A stretch of DNA of 64,000 nt from the NCBI RefSeq assembly GCF_020523925.1, contig NZ_JAJAPW010000002.1, positions 372,001 through 436,000 of the forward strand, in the 5' to 3' direction. The position numbers and the translations under genes are program-made. A model generated the notes under the pieces. That model was not told the DNA's origin, did not search any database, and saw nothing but the letters and a program-made list of their open reading frames with translations. Of this stretch, positions 18,405-25,982 are shown piece by piece. Position 1 is the first letter of the stretch; every line of letters starts with the position of its first letter. The stretch is from Neotamlana laminarinivorans (GTDB taxonomy: Bacteria > Bacteroidota > Bacteroidia > Flavobacteriales > Flavobacteriaceae).

Positions 18405-18424
18405 ATTCCTGCGAAGGCAGGAAT
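18405..18424. repeat. Short dispersed palindrome (ATTCCTGC...GCAGGAAT)
   Basis: The perfect 8-bp arms ATTCCTGC (18405-18412) and GCAGGAAT (18417-18424) flank loop GAAG. They occupy the gap between the zinc-ribbon gene and folB. The string CATTCCTGCGAAGGCAGGAA resembles intergenic palindromic repeats I recall as common in flavobacterial genomes. Confidence 0.65.
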
Positions 18425-18426
18425 CT

Positions 18427-18627
18427 CTAGTTTGTAAAAAAGTCGAAAATATTACCTAGTGCACTGGTTTTCGATTTATAAAACTCCGTATACGTGCATT
18501 TTTTACAAGTAACCGATGAGAATTTTTTGTTTTGTACATCAAAAATTTTAGCAAATGCCCCACCAGTAGTACGCATTTCGTCAATTTCATAAGAGGTATT
18601 TCCACATTTAGGACAACTATAATTCAT
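18427..18627 (-). CDS. Small zinc-ribbon protein (DUF2082-like)
   Basis: This 66-residue protein has two CxxC pairs (CPKCGN near residue 5 and CKKCTY near residue 41) that would form one zinc ribbon. Between them is the conserved segment MRTTGGAFAKIFDVQNKKF, and the C-terminus is LGNIFDFFTN. This matches the predicted nucleic-acid-binding zinc-ribbon family (DUF2082/COG3478). No function has been established. It is transcribed leftward just upstream of folB, with only the palindromic repeat between the two genes. Confidence 0.8.
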   Translation of the reverse strand: MNYSCPKCGNTSYEIDEMRTTGGAFAKIFDVQNKKFSSVTCKKCTYTEFYKSKTSALGNIFDFFTN

Positions 18628-18731
18628 TTTAAAAAAGTTTTAATTAATATTTACATAGTATTAGTATAATCTTTCTCTGTTTTGTTACGAATTTCATTAA
18701 TTTTACGCTTTATATTAAGTACAGTTTATAT

Positions 18732-20741
18732 ATGTCTGAAGAAACAAAATCGCTCAACTTTATAGAGCATATTATTGAAGAAGATTTAGCAAACGGATTA
18801 GCTAAAGATAAACTACGTTTTCGTTTTCCGCCAGAGCCAAATGGCTATTTACACATTGGGCACACTAAAGCTATTGGTATTAGTTTTGGTTTAGGATTAA
18901 AGTATAATGCCCCTGTAAATTTAAGGTTCGACGATACAAACCCAGCAAAAGAAGAACAGGAATATGTTGATGCTATTAAAAAAGATGTAGCTTGGTTGGG
19001 TTACCAATGGGAAAACGAATTATACTCTTCAGATTATTTCCAGCAGTTGTACGATTGGGCAGTTCTATTAATAAAAGATGGTAAAGCTTATGTTGATTCG
19101 CAATCTAGTGAAGCTATGGCAGAACAAAAAGGCACACCTACCCAACCAGGAGTAGATGGTCCTTACAGAAATAGAACTGTTGAAGAAAATTTAGACCTTT
19201 TTACACGCATGAAAAATGGCGAGTTTGAAGAAGGCGAACATATTTTACGTGCTAAAATTAACATGCAACATACCAATATGTTAATGCGCGACCCTATTAT
19301 GTATCGTGTAATTAAAAAAGATCATCATAGAACAGGAAGCGATTGGTGTATTTACCCAATGTACGATTGGACGCATGGCGAAAGTGATTATATCGAGCAA
19401 ATTTCGCACAGTTTATGTTCGCTAGAATTTAAACCACACCGAGAACTTTACGATTGGTTTAAAGACCAAGTTTATCCATACTCGAAAGCAGAATACCCCA
19501 TGTTGCCTAAGCAACGCGAATTTGCACGTTTAAACTTAAGTTACACCATAATGAGTAAACGTAAGTTGCTTAAGTTGGTAGAAGATAAAGTGGTTTCTGG
19601 TTGGGACGACCCACGAATGCCAACCATTTCTGGGTTGCGTCGTCGTGGTTATACACCATCATCGTTACGAAAATTTGTAGATACGGTTGGTGTAGCTAAA
19701 CGCGAAAATGTAATTGATGTAGCACTTTTAGAGTTTTGTATTCGTGAAGATTTAAACAAAATTGCACCACGAGTTATGTCGGTTTTAAATCCGTTAAAAG
19801 TAGTTATTACGAATTATCCCGATGGAAAAGAAGAATGGTTAGATGCTGAAAATAATCCGGAAGACGAAAGTGCAGGTTCTAGAAAAGTACCTTTTTCAAA
19901 AGAAATTTATATAGAGCAAACCGATTTTAAAGAAGAAGCAAGTAGTAAATATTTCAGATTAAAATTAGGTGGCGAAGTTAGATTGAAGAATGCCTATATT
20001 ATAAAAGCAGAAAACGTTGTAAAAGATGCAAACGGTAACATTACCGAAGTGCATTGTACTTATGATACCGATACTTCTAAAAAAGTAAAAGGAACGTTGC
20101 ATTGGGTATCTATAAAACACGCAATAAAAGCAGAAGTTAGAGAATACGATCGTTTGTTTATGGATGAAGCTCCAGATAGCCACGACGGAAAAGATTTTAT
20201 GGAGTTTTTAAATCCGAATTCTTTAAAAGTAATTGAAGCATTTGTAGAGCCAAGTTTAGCCGATGCCAAAGTAGGCGAGCAGTTTCAGTTTCAACGTTTA
20301 GGTTATTTTAATGTAGACGACGATTCTAAACCAAACGCTTTAGTTTTTAATAAAACTGTTGGTTTGCGCGATAGTTGGGCAAAACAAACACCAAAACAAA
20401 ACACCGAGCAAAAACCACAACAAAATAAGCCACAACAGCAACGTAAGGCGATAAATGTGGTACAACAATTGGGTAAAAAATACACCAATTATCCGCCAGA
20501 AAAACAAGAAAAAGTTAAAGCTGAAATTTTAGAATTAGCAAAAGACGTTAGCTACGACGAGTTAGAACCGCTATTTAACACCGCAGTTAAAAAAGTAGGA
20601 ACGCGTATTGCAGCGATGTTAGTTTTGCAAGTAAAATTAAATGAAGGCCAAGAAAAAAACGAAGCAATTAATAGTTTTATTGAAAAAGCTTTAGATGATA
20701 AAAATGAATTATTGGTTGCCGAAGCTCAAGTACTTTCTTAA
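18732..20741 (+). CDS. glnS: Glutaminyl-tRNA synthetase with C-terminal YqeY-like domain
   Basis: This class I synthetase charges tRNA-Gln. In 669 residues it has the GlnRS catalytic core with HIGH at 41-44 (EPNGYLHIGHTKA), the MSK form of the KMSKS loop (YTIMSKRKLLKLV), and the anticodon-binding beta-barrels to about residue 550. A Gln/Lys-rich linker (about 555-575) joins a YqeY/GatB-tail-like helical domain (about 577-669). This extra domain is characteristic of Bacteroidota GlnRS and may help tRNA binding. The gene is monocistronic with its own terminator. The ATG at 18732 fits the family N-terminus. Confidence 0.95.
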   Translation: MSEETKSLNFIEHIIEEDLANGLAKDKLRFRFPPEPNGYLHIGHTKAIGISFGLGLKYNAPVNLRFDDTNPAKEEQEYVDAIKKDVAWLGYQWENELYSSDYFQQLYDWAVLLIKDGKAYVDSQSSEAMAEQKGTPTQPGVDGPYRNRTVEENLDLFTRMKNGEFEEGEHILRAKINMQHTNMLMRDPIMYRVIKKDHHRTGSDWCIYPMYDWTHGESDYIEQISHSLCSLEFKPHRELYDWFKDQVYPYSKAEYPMLPKQREFARLNLSYTIMSKRKLLKLVEDKVVSGWDDPRMPTISGLRRRGYTPSSLRKFVDTVGVAKRENVIDVALLEFCIREDLNKIAPRVMSVLNPLKVVITNYPDGKEEWLDAENNPEDESAGSRKVPFSKEIYIEQTDFKEEASSKYFRLKLGGEVRLKNAYIIKAENVVKDANGNITEVHCTYDTDTSKKVKGTLHWVSIKHAIKAEVREYDRLFMDEAPDSHDGKDFMEFLNPNSLKVIEAFVEPSLADAKVGEQFQFQRLGYFNVDDDSKPNALVFNKTVGLRDSWAKQTPKQNTEQKPQQNKPQQQRKAINVVQQLGKKYTNYPPEKQEKVKAEILELAKDVSYDELEPLFNTAVKKVGTRIAAMLVLQVKLNEGQEKNEAINSFIEKALDDKNELLVAEAQVLS

Positions 20742-20770
20742 ATAAAGACATGTAATTATTTCATATAAAT

Positions 20771-20804
20771 AAAGACTGAGAATTGTATTTTCAGTCTTTT
20801 TTAT
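20771..20804 (+). terminator. Terminator after glnS
   Basis: The 9-bp stem AAAGACTGA (20771-20779) / TCAGTCTTT (20791-20799) is followed by TTTTT. A TTG-initiated extension of the next gene would begin inside this hairpin, which argues for the ATG at 20813 as that gene's start. Confidence 0.8.
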
Positions 20805-20812
20805 TTCAAGCT

Positions 20813-21967
20813 ATGCAATTTAAAATTTATACATCGGTGAACGAGCTTCCAGAAAACTGGGATGGTTTTGTTAGTCACGATGTATTTTTACAAACTCCAT
20901 ATTTTAAAGCTATAAAGCAATCATCACCAGACAATATTAGCTGGTTTTTTGTTGGCGTTTTTAAAAATGAAAACTTAGTTGGTGTTGCTGTTATTCAGCG
21001 TGTAGCTTTGTATTTAAAAGATATTTTTAGAGACGAAAGAGAAAAATGTATCAGAACATTTTTGCAAGACACTGTAGCAAAAATTCTAAAAGGAAATATT
21101 TTAGTTGTTGGTAATTTAATGCACACAGGGCAACATGCATTTTATTTTAATGAAGCTTTAATATCGTATCCTGAATTTTTGCAAGGTATTTTTAAAGCCA
21201 TTGATGAAATAAAAACACTAGTTAAACGTACCCAAAACAAGAAAATTAGAGTTATAATGCTCAAAGATTTTTTTGAAACCAATGCTATTCACAAAGAAAC
21301 AGTTCTGTTTAATCAGCAAAAACTATATCAAGTAAAAGTGCAGCCCAATATGTTGCTTCCGGTGACTGCAAATTGGCTTAAATTTGATGATTATACAGCC
21401 AGTTTAACAAAGAAGTACCGTGACCGATATAAACGCGCTAAAAAGAAACTAAACGACATTCAAGTAAAGGACTTATCGCTTGTAGAAATTGAAAAGCTCC
21501 AAAACATAATGCATGAATTTTACTTAAATGTTTCAAACAATGCAAAGTTTAATACCTTTATTTTACCCAAAAATCATTTTTATAGTTTAAAAGAAAATCT
21601 TCAAGACAATTTTAAAGTATTCGGTTATTTTTTAAATGAAGAGTTAGTTGGTTTTTACACCTTAATTTTAAATGAGGATAATTTAGAAACCTATTTTTTA
21701 GGCTATCACCAAACGCATCAATACAAAAACCAATTGTATTTAAATATGCTTTACGATATGCTAAAGTTTGGTATTGAAAATAAGTTTAAAACTATAGTTT
21801 ACGCGCGAACAGCTATGGCTATTAAAAGTTCGGTTGGGGCAGAAGCAAAAAATATGTTCGTTTATATGAAGCATACAAATGTTTTAATTAACGGATTGTT
21901 AAAGCAAATTTTCAAACTTATGAATCCTAAGCAAGATTGGGAAGAACGACATCCGTTTAAAACATAA
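20813..21967 (+). CDS. GNAT-fold acyltransferase-like protein
   Basis: From ATG 20813 this is a 384-residue cytoplasmic protein. Its C-terminal half (about 205-355) looks like a GNAT/FemAB-type acyltransferase fold (SLTKKYRDRYKRAKKKL, EFYLNVSNNAKFN, FKVFGYFLNEELVGFYTLILN, YLNMLYDMLKFGIENKFKTIVYARTA). An N-terminal domain contains PYFKAI and GVAVIQRV. The acceptor substrate cannot be read from the sequence. It is flanked by the glnS terminator and a dispersed repeat, so it appears monocistronic. Similar proteins are often annotated only as GNAT family N-acetyltransferases. Confidence 0.6.
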   Translation: MQFKIYTSVNELPENWDGFVSHDVFLQTPYFKAIKQSSPDNISWFFVGVFKNENLVGVAVIQRVALYLKDIFRDEREKCIRTFLQDTVAKILKGNILVVGNLMHTGQHAFYFNEALISYPEFLQGIFKAIDEIKTLVKRTQNKKIRVIMLKDFFETNAIHKETVLFNQQKLYQVKVQPNMLLPVTANWLKFDDYTASLTKKYRDRYKRAKKKLNDIQVKDLSLVEIEKLQNIMHEFYLNVSNNAKFNTFILPKNHFYSLKENLQDNFKVFGYFLNEELVGFYTLILNEDNLETYFLGYHQTHQYKNQLYLNMLYDMLKFGIENKFKTIVYARTAMAIKSSVGAEAKNMFVYMKHTNVLINGLLKQIFKLMNPKQDWEERHPFKT

Positions 21968-21983
21968 TTTTTTAGTTTTTAAC

Positions 21984-22027
21984 GTCAATTCGAGTGATTT
22001 CGAGGGACGAGAAATTGTATCGAGAAT
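21984..22027. repeat. Dispersed intergenic repeat (TCGAG-rich)
   Basis: GTCAATTCGAGTGATTTCGA begins the element at 21984, and it ends with ATCGAGAAT at 22027. It has imperfect internal inverted repeats (ATTTC/GAAAT). It resembles the short GTCA...TCGAG intergenic repeats common in flavobacterial genomes. It lies between the GNAT gene and the histidine kinase gene. Confidence 0.5.
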
Positions 22028-22103
22028 AACTTAAAAACGATAATAGATTTTAATCAAGAATCAAAAAATCACGATATTTACAATTACAACCAACAACTAA
22101 ACC

Positions 22104-23768
22104 ATGAGCTTGCGATCTTTAATATTAATTATTATAAACAGTCTTGTGTTTTTAGTTATTGTGTTGCTTTCGGTAACGTTTTACAATCAGTTTTCTAAGG
22201 TTTTAGATGATAGAATTCTGCTTCAACTTAACTCGATTAAAACCTTAAAACAAATTCAAATTGAGCGATTAATTACTTCAGAATGGGAAGCATTTCGATA
22301 TAATCCGCAAATGGCATCCTTCAGCGACAGCTTAAAAATTTTAAATTCTGAACAGTTATTTTCATCATCTGGAGTTTACGATTTAACCGAGTTTCATCTT
22401 AATAAAAAAACATCAATTGCTTTGGTTTTACGCGATAGTAATCAAACTAAAATTAAAGTAATCGATTATAACAAGATTAAAAATATTCTTTTAGAGCGTA
22501 CTGGAATGGGCGAATCTGGAGAATCGTATTTGGTTGGTCAAGATTTTTATTTGCGTTCGCAATCGCGTTTTTTAACTCAAAAAACACCTGCCACTATTTT
22601 AGCAAAAACAGTTGGAGTTACTCAAGCATTTTTGGGACAATCGGGTAGGGGAATTTATCCAGATTATCGCGGTATTAAAGTTTATGGCGTTTACGATGTA
22701 ATAAAAATTAAAAATTTAAAACTCGCTATAGTTTCAGAGATTGACGAAAATGAGGTTAATGCGCCTTTAAAAGATTTACGTTTACGCCTATTTGGTTTAA
22801 TTGTTTTAATAACGGTTTTGGCCATTATTCTGTCGTTGTTTTTAACTAGGATTATTACCAATCCGGTCGAGAATATGAAAAAGAGTTTAAAAATTATGGC
22901 AAATGGCGATTATTCCGAGAGTCATCAATTTAATAAAAACTTTACCGAAATTGCTGAAATGTTTAACGCGCTTGGGCAGTTAAAAAAATCGTTGCAAGGT
23001 GCTGTTAGTTTTTCAGAAAATATTGGAAAAATGAATTTAAATGCGCAATACACACCAAAAAGCACGAACGATGTTTTAGGTAAAAGCCTGGTAAAAATGC
23101 GTGATAAATTGGTTGAATTTCGAAATAATGAAAACAAAAACAGATTAAACACCAAACGTCAATTGGTTGATGGTTTAGAAAAAGAACGTCGCCGTTTAGC
23201 AAGAGAGTTACACGATGGTTTAGGCCCGTTGCTAACGTCTTTAAAATTCTATATCGATAATAAAATAAAGAATGATGCACAGCGTCTTGAAATGAAAACG
23301 ATTTTAGATGAAACTATTACAGAAATCCGTGTTATGTCTAATGCGCTTATGCCTTCTAGTATTGACGATTTTGGAGTATCAACAGCTATTTTAAACTTTA
23401 TTGAAAGCATAAAAAACTCCACTAAAACTCAAATAATTTTTGAAGATTTAACCAAACAAAATGATAGTAAAATAACTAAAAACCAGCAAATTAATATTTT
23501 TAGAATCACTCAAGAACTTATTAATAATACCATAAAACACGCTCAAGCAAGTCATATTAGAATTACCTTATCGGAATTTGACGATTTTATATCGCTATTT
23601 TATTTTGATGACGGTATAGGTTTTAATTTAAACCATGTAACGTTAGGTTCTGGCATAACAAACATTAAAGAACGTGTAGATATTTGTAACGGCCATGTAA
23701 ACATAAATTCTAAAGCTGGAAATACCACTTTTGAAATTGAATTACCCATTGATTATGAAACCAATTAA
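22104..23768 (+). CDS. Sensor histidine kinase (HisKA_3/NarX-like)
   Basis: This 554-residue membrane kinase pairs with the overlapping response-regulator gene. It has a first membrane helix (about 6-28), a periplasmic sensor region with a Cache-like look (GESGESYLVGQDFYLRSQSR), and a second helix (about 228-250) leading to a HAMP domain (about 250-305). Its HisKA_3 dimerisation domain has the phosphorylated His370 in RELHDGLGPLLTSLKF. The HATPase_c domain (about 455-552) has the N box (ITQELINNTIKHAQA) and DDGIGFN. The last codons overlap the regulator start by 14 bp, implying translational coupling. The signal is unknown. Confidence 0.9.
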   Translation: MSLRSLILIIINSLVFLVIVLLSVTFYNQFSKVLDDRILLQLNSIKTLKQIQIERLITSEWEAFRYNPQMASFSDSLKILNSEQLFSSSGVYDLTEFHLNKKTSIALVLRDSNQTKIKVIDYNKIKNILLERTGMGESGESYLVGQDFYLRSQSRFLTQKTPATILAKTVGVTQAFLGQSGRGIYPDYRGIKVYGVYDVIKIKNLKLAIVSEIDENEVNAPLKDLRLRLFGLIVLITVLAIILSLFLTRIITNPVENMKKSLKIMANGDYSESHQFNKNFTEIAEMFNALGQLKKSLQGAVSFSENIGKMNLNAQYTPKSTNDVLGKSLVKMRDKLVEFRNNENKNRLNTKRQLVDGLEKERRRLARELHDGLGPLLTSLKFYIDNKIKNDAQRLEMKTILDETITEIRVMSNALMPSSIDDFGVSTAILNFIESIKNSTKTQIIFEDLTKQNDSKITKNQQINIFRITQELINNTIKHAQASHIRITLSEFDDFISLFYFDDGIGFNLNHVTLGSGITNIKERVDICNGHVNINSKAGNTTFEIELPIDYETN

Positions 23769-24387
23769 ACTAATTATAGCAGACGACCACGAACTTTTTA
23801 GAAACGGCTTAAACGAGCTTTTAAAAAAGTACGACGATGTACATGTGGTTGCTCTTGTTGAAGATGGAAACCAGTTGTTTCAAGAATTAGAAAAACATAA
23901 AGATATTGCTATTGTTTTACTAGATATAACCATGCCAAATATGGATGGATTTCAGGTTTTAAATAAGTTGAAAAACAGTGATAACAACATAAAACCAGTT
24001 GTTATTTCTATGCACGACGAAGGTAATTATATTGCAAGTTGTGCCAAAAACGGAGCATATAGTTATTTGTTAAAAAATACCGACCAAGATGAGCTTATAA
24101 AAACTATTAGAATTGTAAATGACGGAAAAAAGTATTTCCAACCGCAAATTGCAGAGAAAATGATTAATTATATGTCAGAACAATCGGTAAGTGAAAATAT
24201 ATTATCAAACAAAGAAAAGGAGGTTTTAGGTTTAATTTCAAAAGGATTAACAACCAAAGAAATAGCAAAACAGTTGTTTGTTAGTAGCCGAACTATTGAA
24301 ACCCATCGGGCTAATATTATTAAAAAACTGGAGGTAAAAAACACAGCAGAACTTATTAAAAAGGCTACAGAAATTAATTTGATATAA
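23755..24387 (+). CDS. NarL/FixJ-type response regulator
   Basis: This 210-residue DNA-binding regulator is paired with the upstream kinase. The receiver domain (about 4-122) has acidic residues IADDHE, phospho-acceptor Asp57 (LLDITMPNMDG) and a conserved Lys (YLLKNTDQ). A LuxR-type HTH (about 145-205; LSNKEKEVLGLISKGLTTKEIAKQL and SSRTIETHRANIIKKL) follows. An upstream in-frame ATG at 23731 exists but lies inside the kinase gene and adds eight non-family residues. MKPIKLIIADDHE from 23755 is the natural start. Target genes are unknown. Confidence 0.92.
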   Translation: MKPIKLIIADDHELFRNGLNELLKKYDDVHVVALVEDGNQLFQELEKHKDIAIVLLDITMPNMDGFQVLNKLKNSDNNIKPVVISMHDEGNYIASCAKNGAYSYLLKNTDQDELIKTIRIVNDGKKYFQPQIAEKMINYMSEQSVSENILSNKEKEVLGLISKGLTTKEIAKQLFVSSRTIETHRANIIKKLEVKNTAELIKKATEINLI

Positions 24388-24687
24388 CTGTTGATTATAT
24401 TTTTAAAAGAAAATGTAGTTAAACTTCTAGTGATTTCTTACGAATTGAATAATATTTATAAGTCACCTTGAGCGTAGTAGAAAGGTTTTTGAGTATTGTT
24501 TTAATAGATTTTAAAATCCATAAAAAGCTAATTAATTTAGTTTCGACTGCGCTAAACCTGACATCACGTTCCACTATGATATTTCAAAAATCAGTATAAA
24601 TACGGATGCTATTTCGGTAGTTTCATAGACCTGTAAATAGGCTAATCTGTTATTAATTTTATAAAAGAATTTAAAACAGAATTAGTT
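24388..24687. other. 300-bp intergenic region with a repeat element, no gene seen
   Basis: I see no coding potential on either strand. The region contains the inverted-repeat element at 24462-24562 and AT-rich sequence. TAATTTTA, about 30 bp before the next gene, is a 7/8 match to TAnnTTTG. Confidence 0.5.
24462..24562. repeat. MITE-like pair of inverted dispersed repeats
   Basis: GTCACCTTGAGCGTAGTAGA (from 24462) is answered about 75 bp later by TTTCGACTGCGCTAAACCTG (from 24541). The reverse complement of the right half matches the left half at roughly three quarters of positions. The left half is nearly identical to the single copy at 61668. The two ends could fold into one long hairpin about 100 bp across. 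Confidence 0.6.
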
Positions 24688-25008
24688 ATGAAAAAAATAG
24701 CATTTACCGCATTAGCAATTATAATTTCGTTTGGAGCTTACGCACAAAAACGAAACGAATTTAAAGGACCTGCCTACAAAAATTACAAACCTTGGCAACA
24801 CGATGTTGTGCCCACAGTTGTTTATACCATTATTGAAAAAGAAAGTTTAACTGGGCCAGAATATAAAAACCAAAAGGTTTGGGAAAATAAGAATATAGAA
24901 GATTATAAAGTAATTTCTATTGGTACAAAACGGTCTAAATTAAAAGGGCCTGCTTATAAAAATTACAAACCTTGGTTGCATAAAAATGAAGAGGACCAAG
25001 ATTCTTAA
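24688..25008 (+). CDS. Small secreted protein with three GPxYKNxKxW repeats
   Basis: This 106-residue protein has a clear Sec signal peptide (MKKIAFTALAIIISFGAYAQ). The mature part of about 86 residues contains three copies of one motif: FKGPAYKNYKPWQH, LTGPEYKNQKVWEN and LKGPAYKNYKPWLH. They are separated by acidic or hydrophobic linkers, and the tail is acidic (NEEDQDS). I do not recognise the family. Regularly spaced aromatic and lysine residues suggest a repeated binding or structural unit, but no function can be assigned. It follows the two-component genes by 300 bp and may or may not be their target. Confidence 0.65.
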   Translation: MKKIAFTALAIIISFGAYAQKRNEFKGPAYKNYKPWQHDVVPTVVYTIIEKESLTGPEYKNQKVWENKNIEDYKVISIGTKRSKLKGPAYKNYKPWLHKNEEDQDS

Positions 25009-25080
25009 AACTTTAGCAACTCTTTAAGACAAAGTGTGTTATATTTTTTATAAGTTATATAAAAACAAAAAATATAATTT

Positions 25081-25287
25081 ATGAAAACTGCAAATAGTAA
25101 CATACTTACAGAAATAGCTACTTTAACAAGAACTATTGAAGACGATTATCCAGAACTTCAAAAGTATTTAGATGAGAGTAGAAGCACTTTACCAAAAGGA
25201 AACTTTAATAAAGGAGAACTTGATACGGAAGAATTAGAAAATTACCGAAATAGTTTAAAGAATTTAATTAGCAAATACAACAATTAA
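25081..25287 (+). CDS. Small hypothetical protein
   Basis: The gene encodes 68 residues with no signal peptide: an N-terminal helix (LTEIATLTRTIEDDYPELQKYLDESR), a loop (TLPKGNFNKGELD) and a C-terminal helix (TEELENYRNSLKNLISKYN). The acidic, helical composition looks like a real small soluble protein. It is bracketed by a plausible upstream region (TATATTTT, a 7/8 -7 motif) and a strong terminator. I do not recognise the family. Confidence 0.6.
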   Translation: MKTANSNILTEIATLTRTIEDDYPELQKYLDESRSTLPKGNFNKGELDTEELENYRNSLKNLISKYNN

Positions 25288-25304
25288 AATTTAGAGTTAA
25301 AAGA

Positions 25305-25354
25305 AGCCTTATTAAGCTGGTACATTTACCAGTTTAATTAAGGCTCTTTTTTTT
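25305..25354 (+). terminator. Intrinsic terminator with long stem
   Basis: AGCCTTATTAAGCTGGTA pairs with TACCAGTTTAATTAAGGCT (one bulge and one mismatch) and is followed by C and eight T residues. It closes the small 25081 gene. Confidence 0.85.
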
Positions 25355-25399
25355 AAGGAATGTAAATCGTTTTCGACTAAGTTTAAAACAATTTACAAA

Positions 25400-25906
25400 A
25401 TGAGAAAATTAGCTTTCCTTCTTTTAATACTGCCTTTTTTATCGTTTTCGCAAAGTATGACAAATGCAACATTGCATGAATTATATACTTCGGTAAGCGA
25501 TTCTATCAATGGAAAACCTGGACGTTGGGAATTTTTCGTAAACCAAATACCAATGCTTTCTGTTACAGATGAAAACCATAATAGAATGCGTATAATTTCT
25601 CCAATAACAGATGCAAATAATTTAAACGACGAACTTATAAAAGCTGCTTTAGTTGCTAATTTTCACACTGCTTTAGATGTTAAATATGCGGTGTCAGATG
25701 GTATATTGTGGTCTGTTTTTATTCATCCTTTAAAAGAATTAACAAAAGAACAAGTTGAAGATGCAGTAAGGCAAGTTTATAGCGCAAATGTAAATTTTGG
25801 AACTACTTTTAATAGTACATCTTTAACATTTCCTGGAAGTATAAGTAATAAGGAAAGTAGGGAAGTGGTACCAGAAAAAACAACTATTAAATTTAAAAAA
25901 TCATAG
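25400..25906 (+). CDS. Secreted hypothetical protein
   Basis: This 168-residue protein has a signal peptide (MRKLAFLLLILPFLSFSQ). The mature domain has an alternating strand/helix pattern: WEFFVNQIPMLSVTDENHNRMRIISPI, then helix NDELIKAALVANFHTALDVKY, then GILWSVFIHPLKEL and helix TKEQVEDAVRQVY. The order resembles YbjN/CesT-type chaperone folds, but I regard that as weak and do not assign a function. It is exported, so an envelope role is likely. It is monocistronic between two hairpins. Confidence 0.6.
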   Translation: MRKLAFLLLILPFLSFSQSMTNATLHELYTSVSDSINGKPGRWEFFVNQIPMLSVTDENHNRMRIISPITDANNLNDELIKAALVANFHTALDVKYAVSDGILWSVFIHPLKELTKEQVEDAVRQVYSANVNFGTTFNSTSLTFPGSISNKESREVVPEKTTIKFKKS

Positions 25907-25922
25907 TTGCAATAAAATAACA

Positions 25923-25952
25923 AAGGCTGTTTGAAATGTTTCAAACAACCTT
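25923..25952. terminator. Terminator between convergent genes
   Basis: AAGGCTGTTTGAAA (25923-25936) pairs with TTTCAAACAACCTT (25939-25952) with one mismatch. It lies between the 25400 gene and the convergent SPFH gene. Confidence 0.65.
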
Positions 25953-25982
25953 GTTTTAAATTTATAAGACTTATATTAAAAT

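Noticed and set aside
20783-20812. TTG start for the GNAT-like gene
   Set aside because: It lies inside the glnS terminator hairpin. ATG 20813 is the plausible start.
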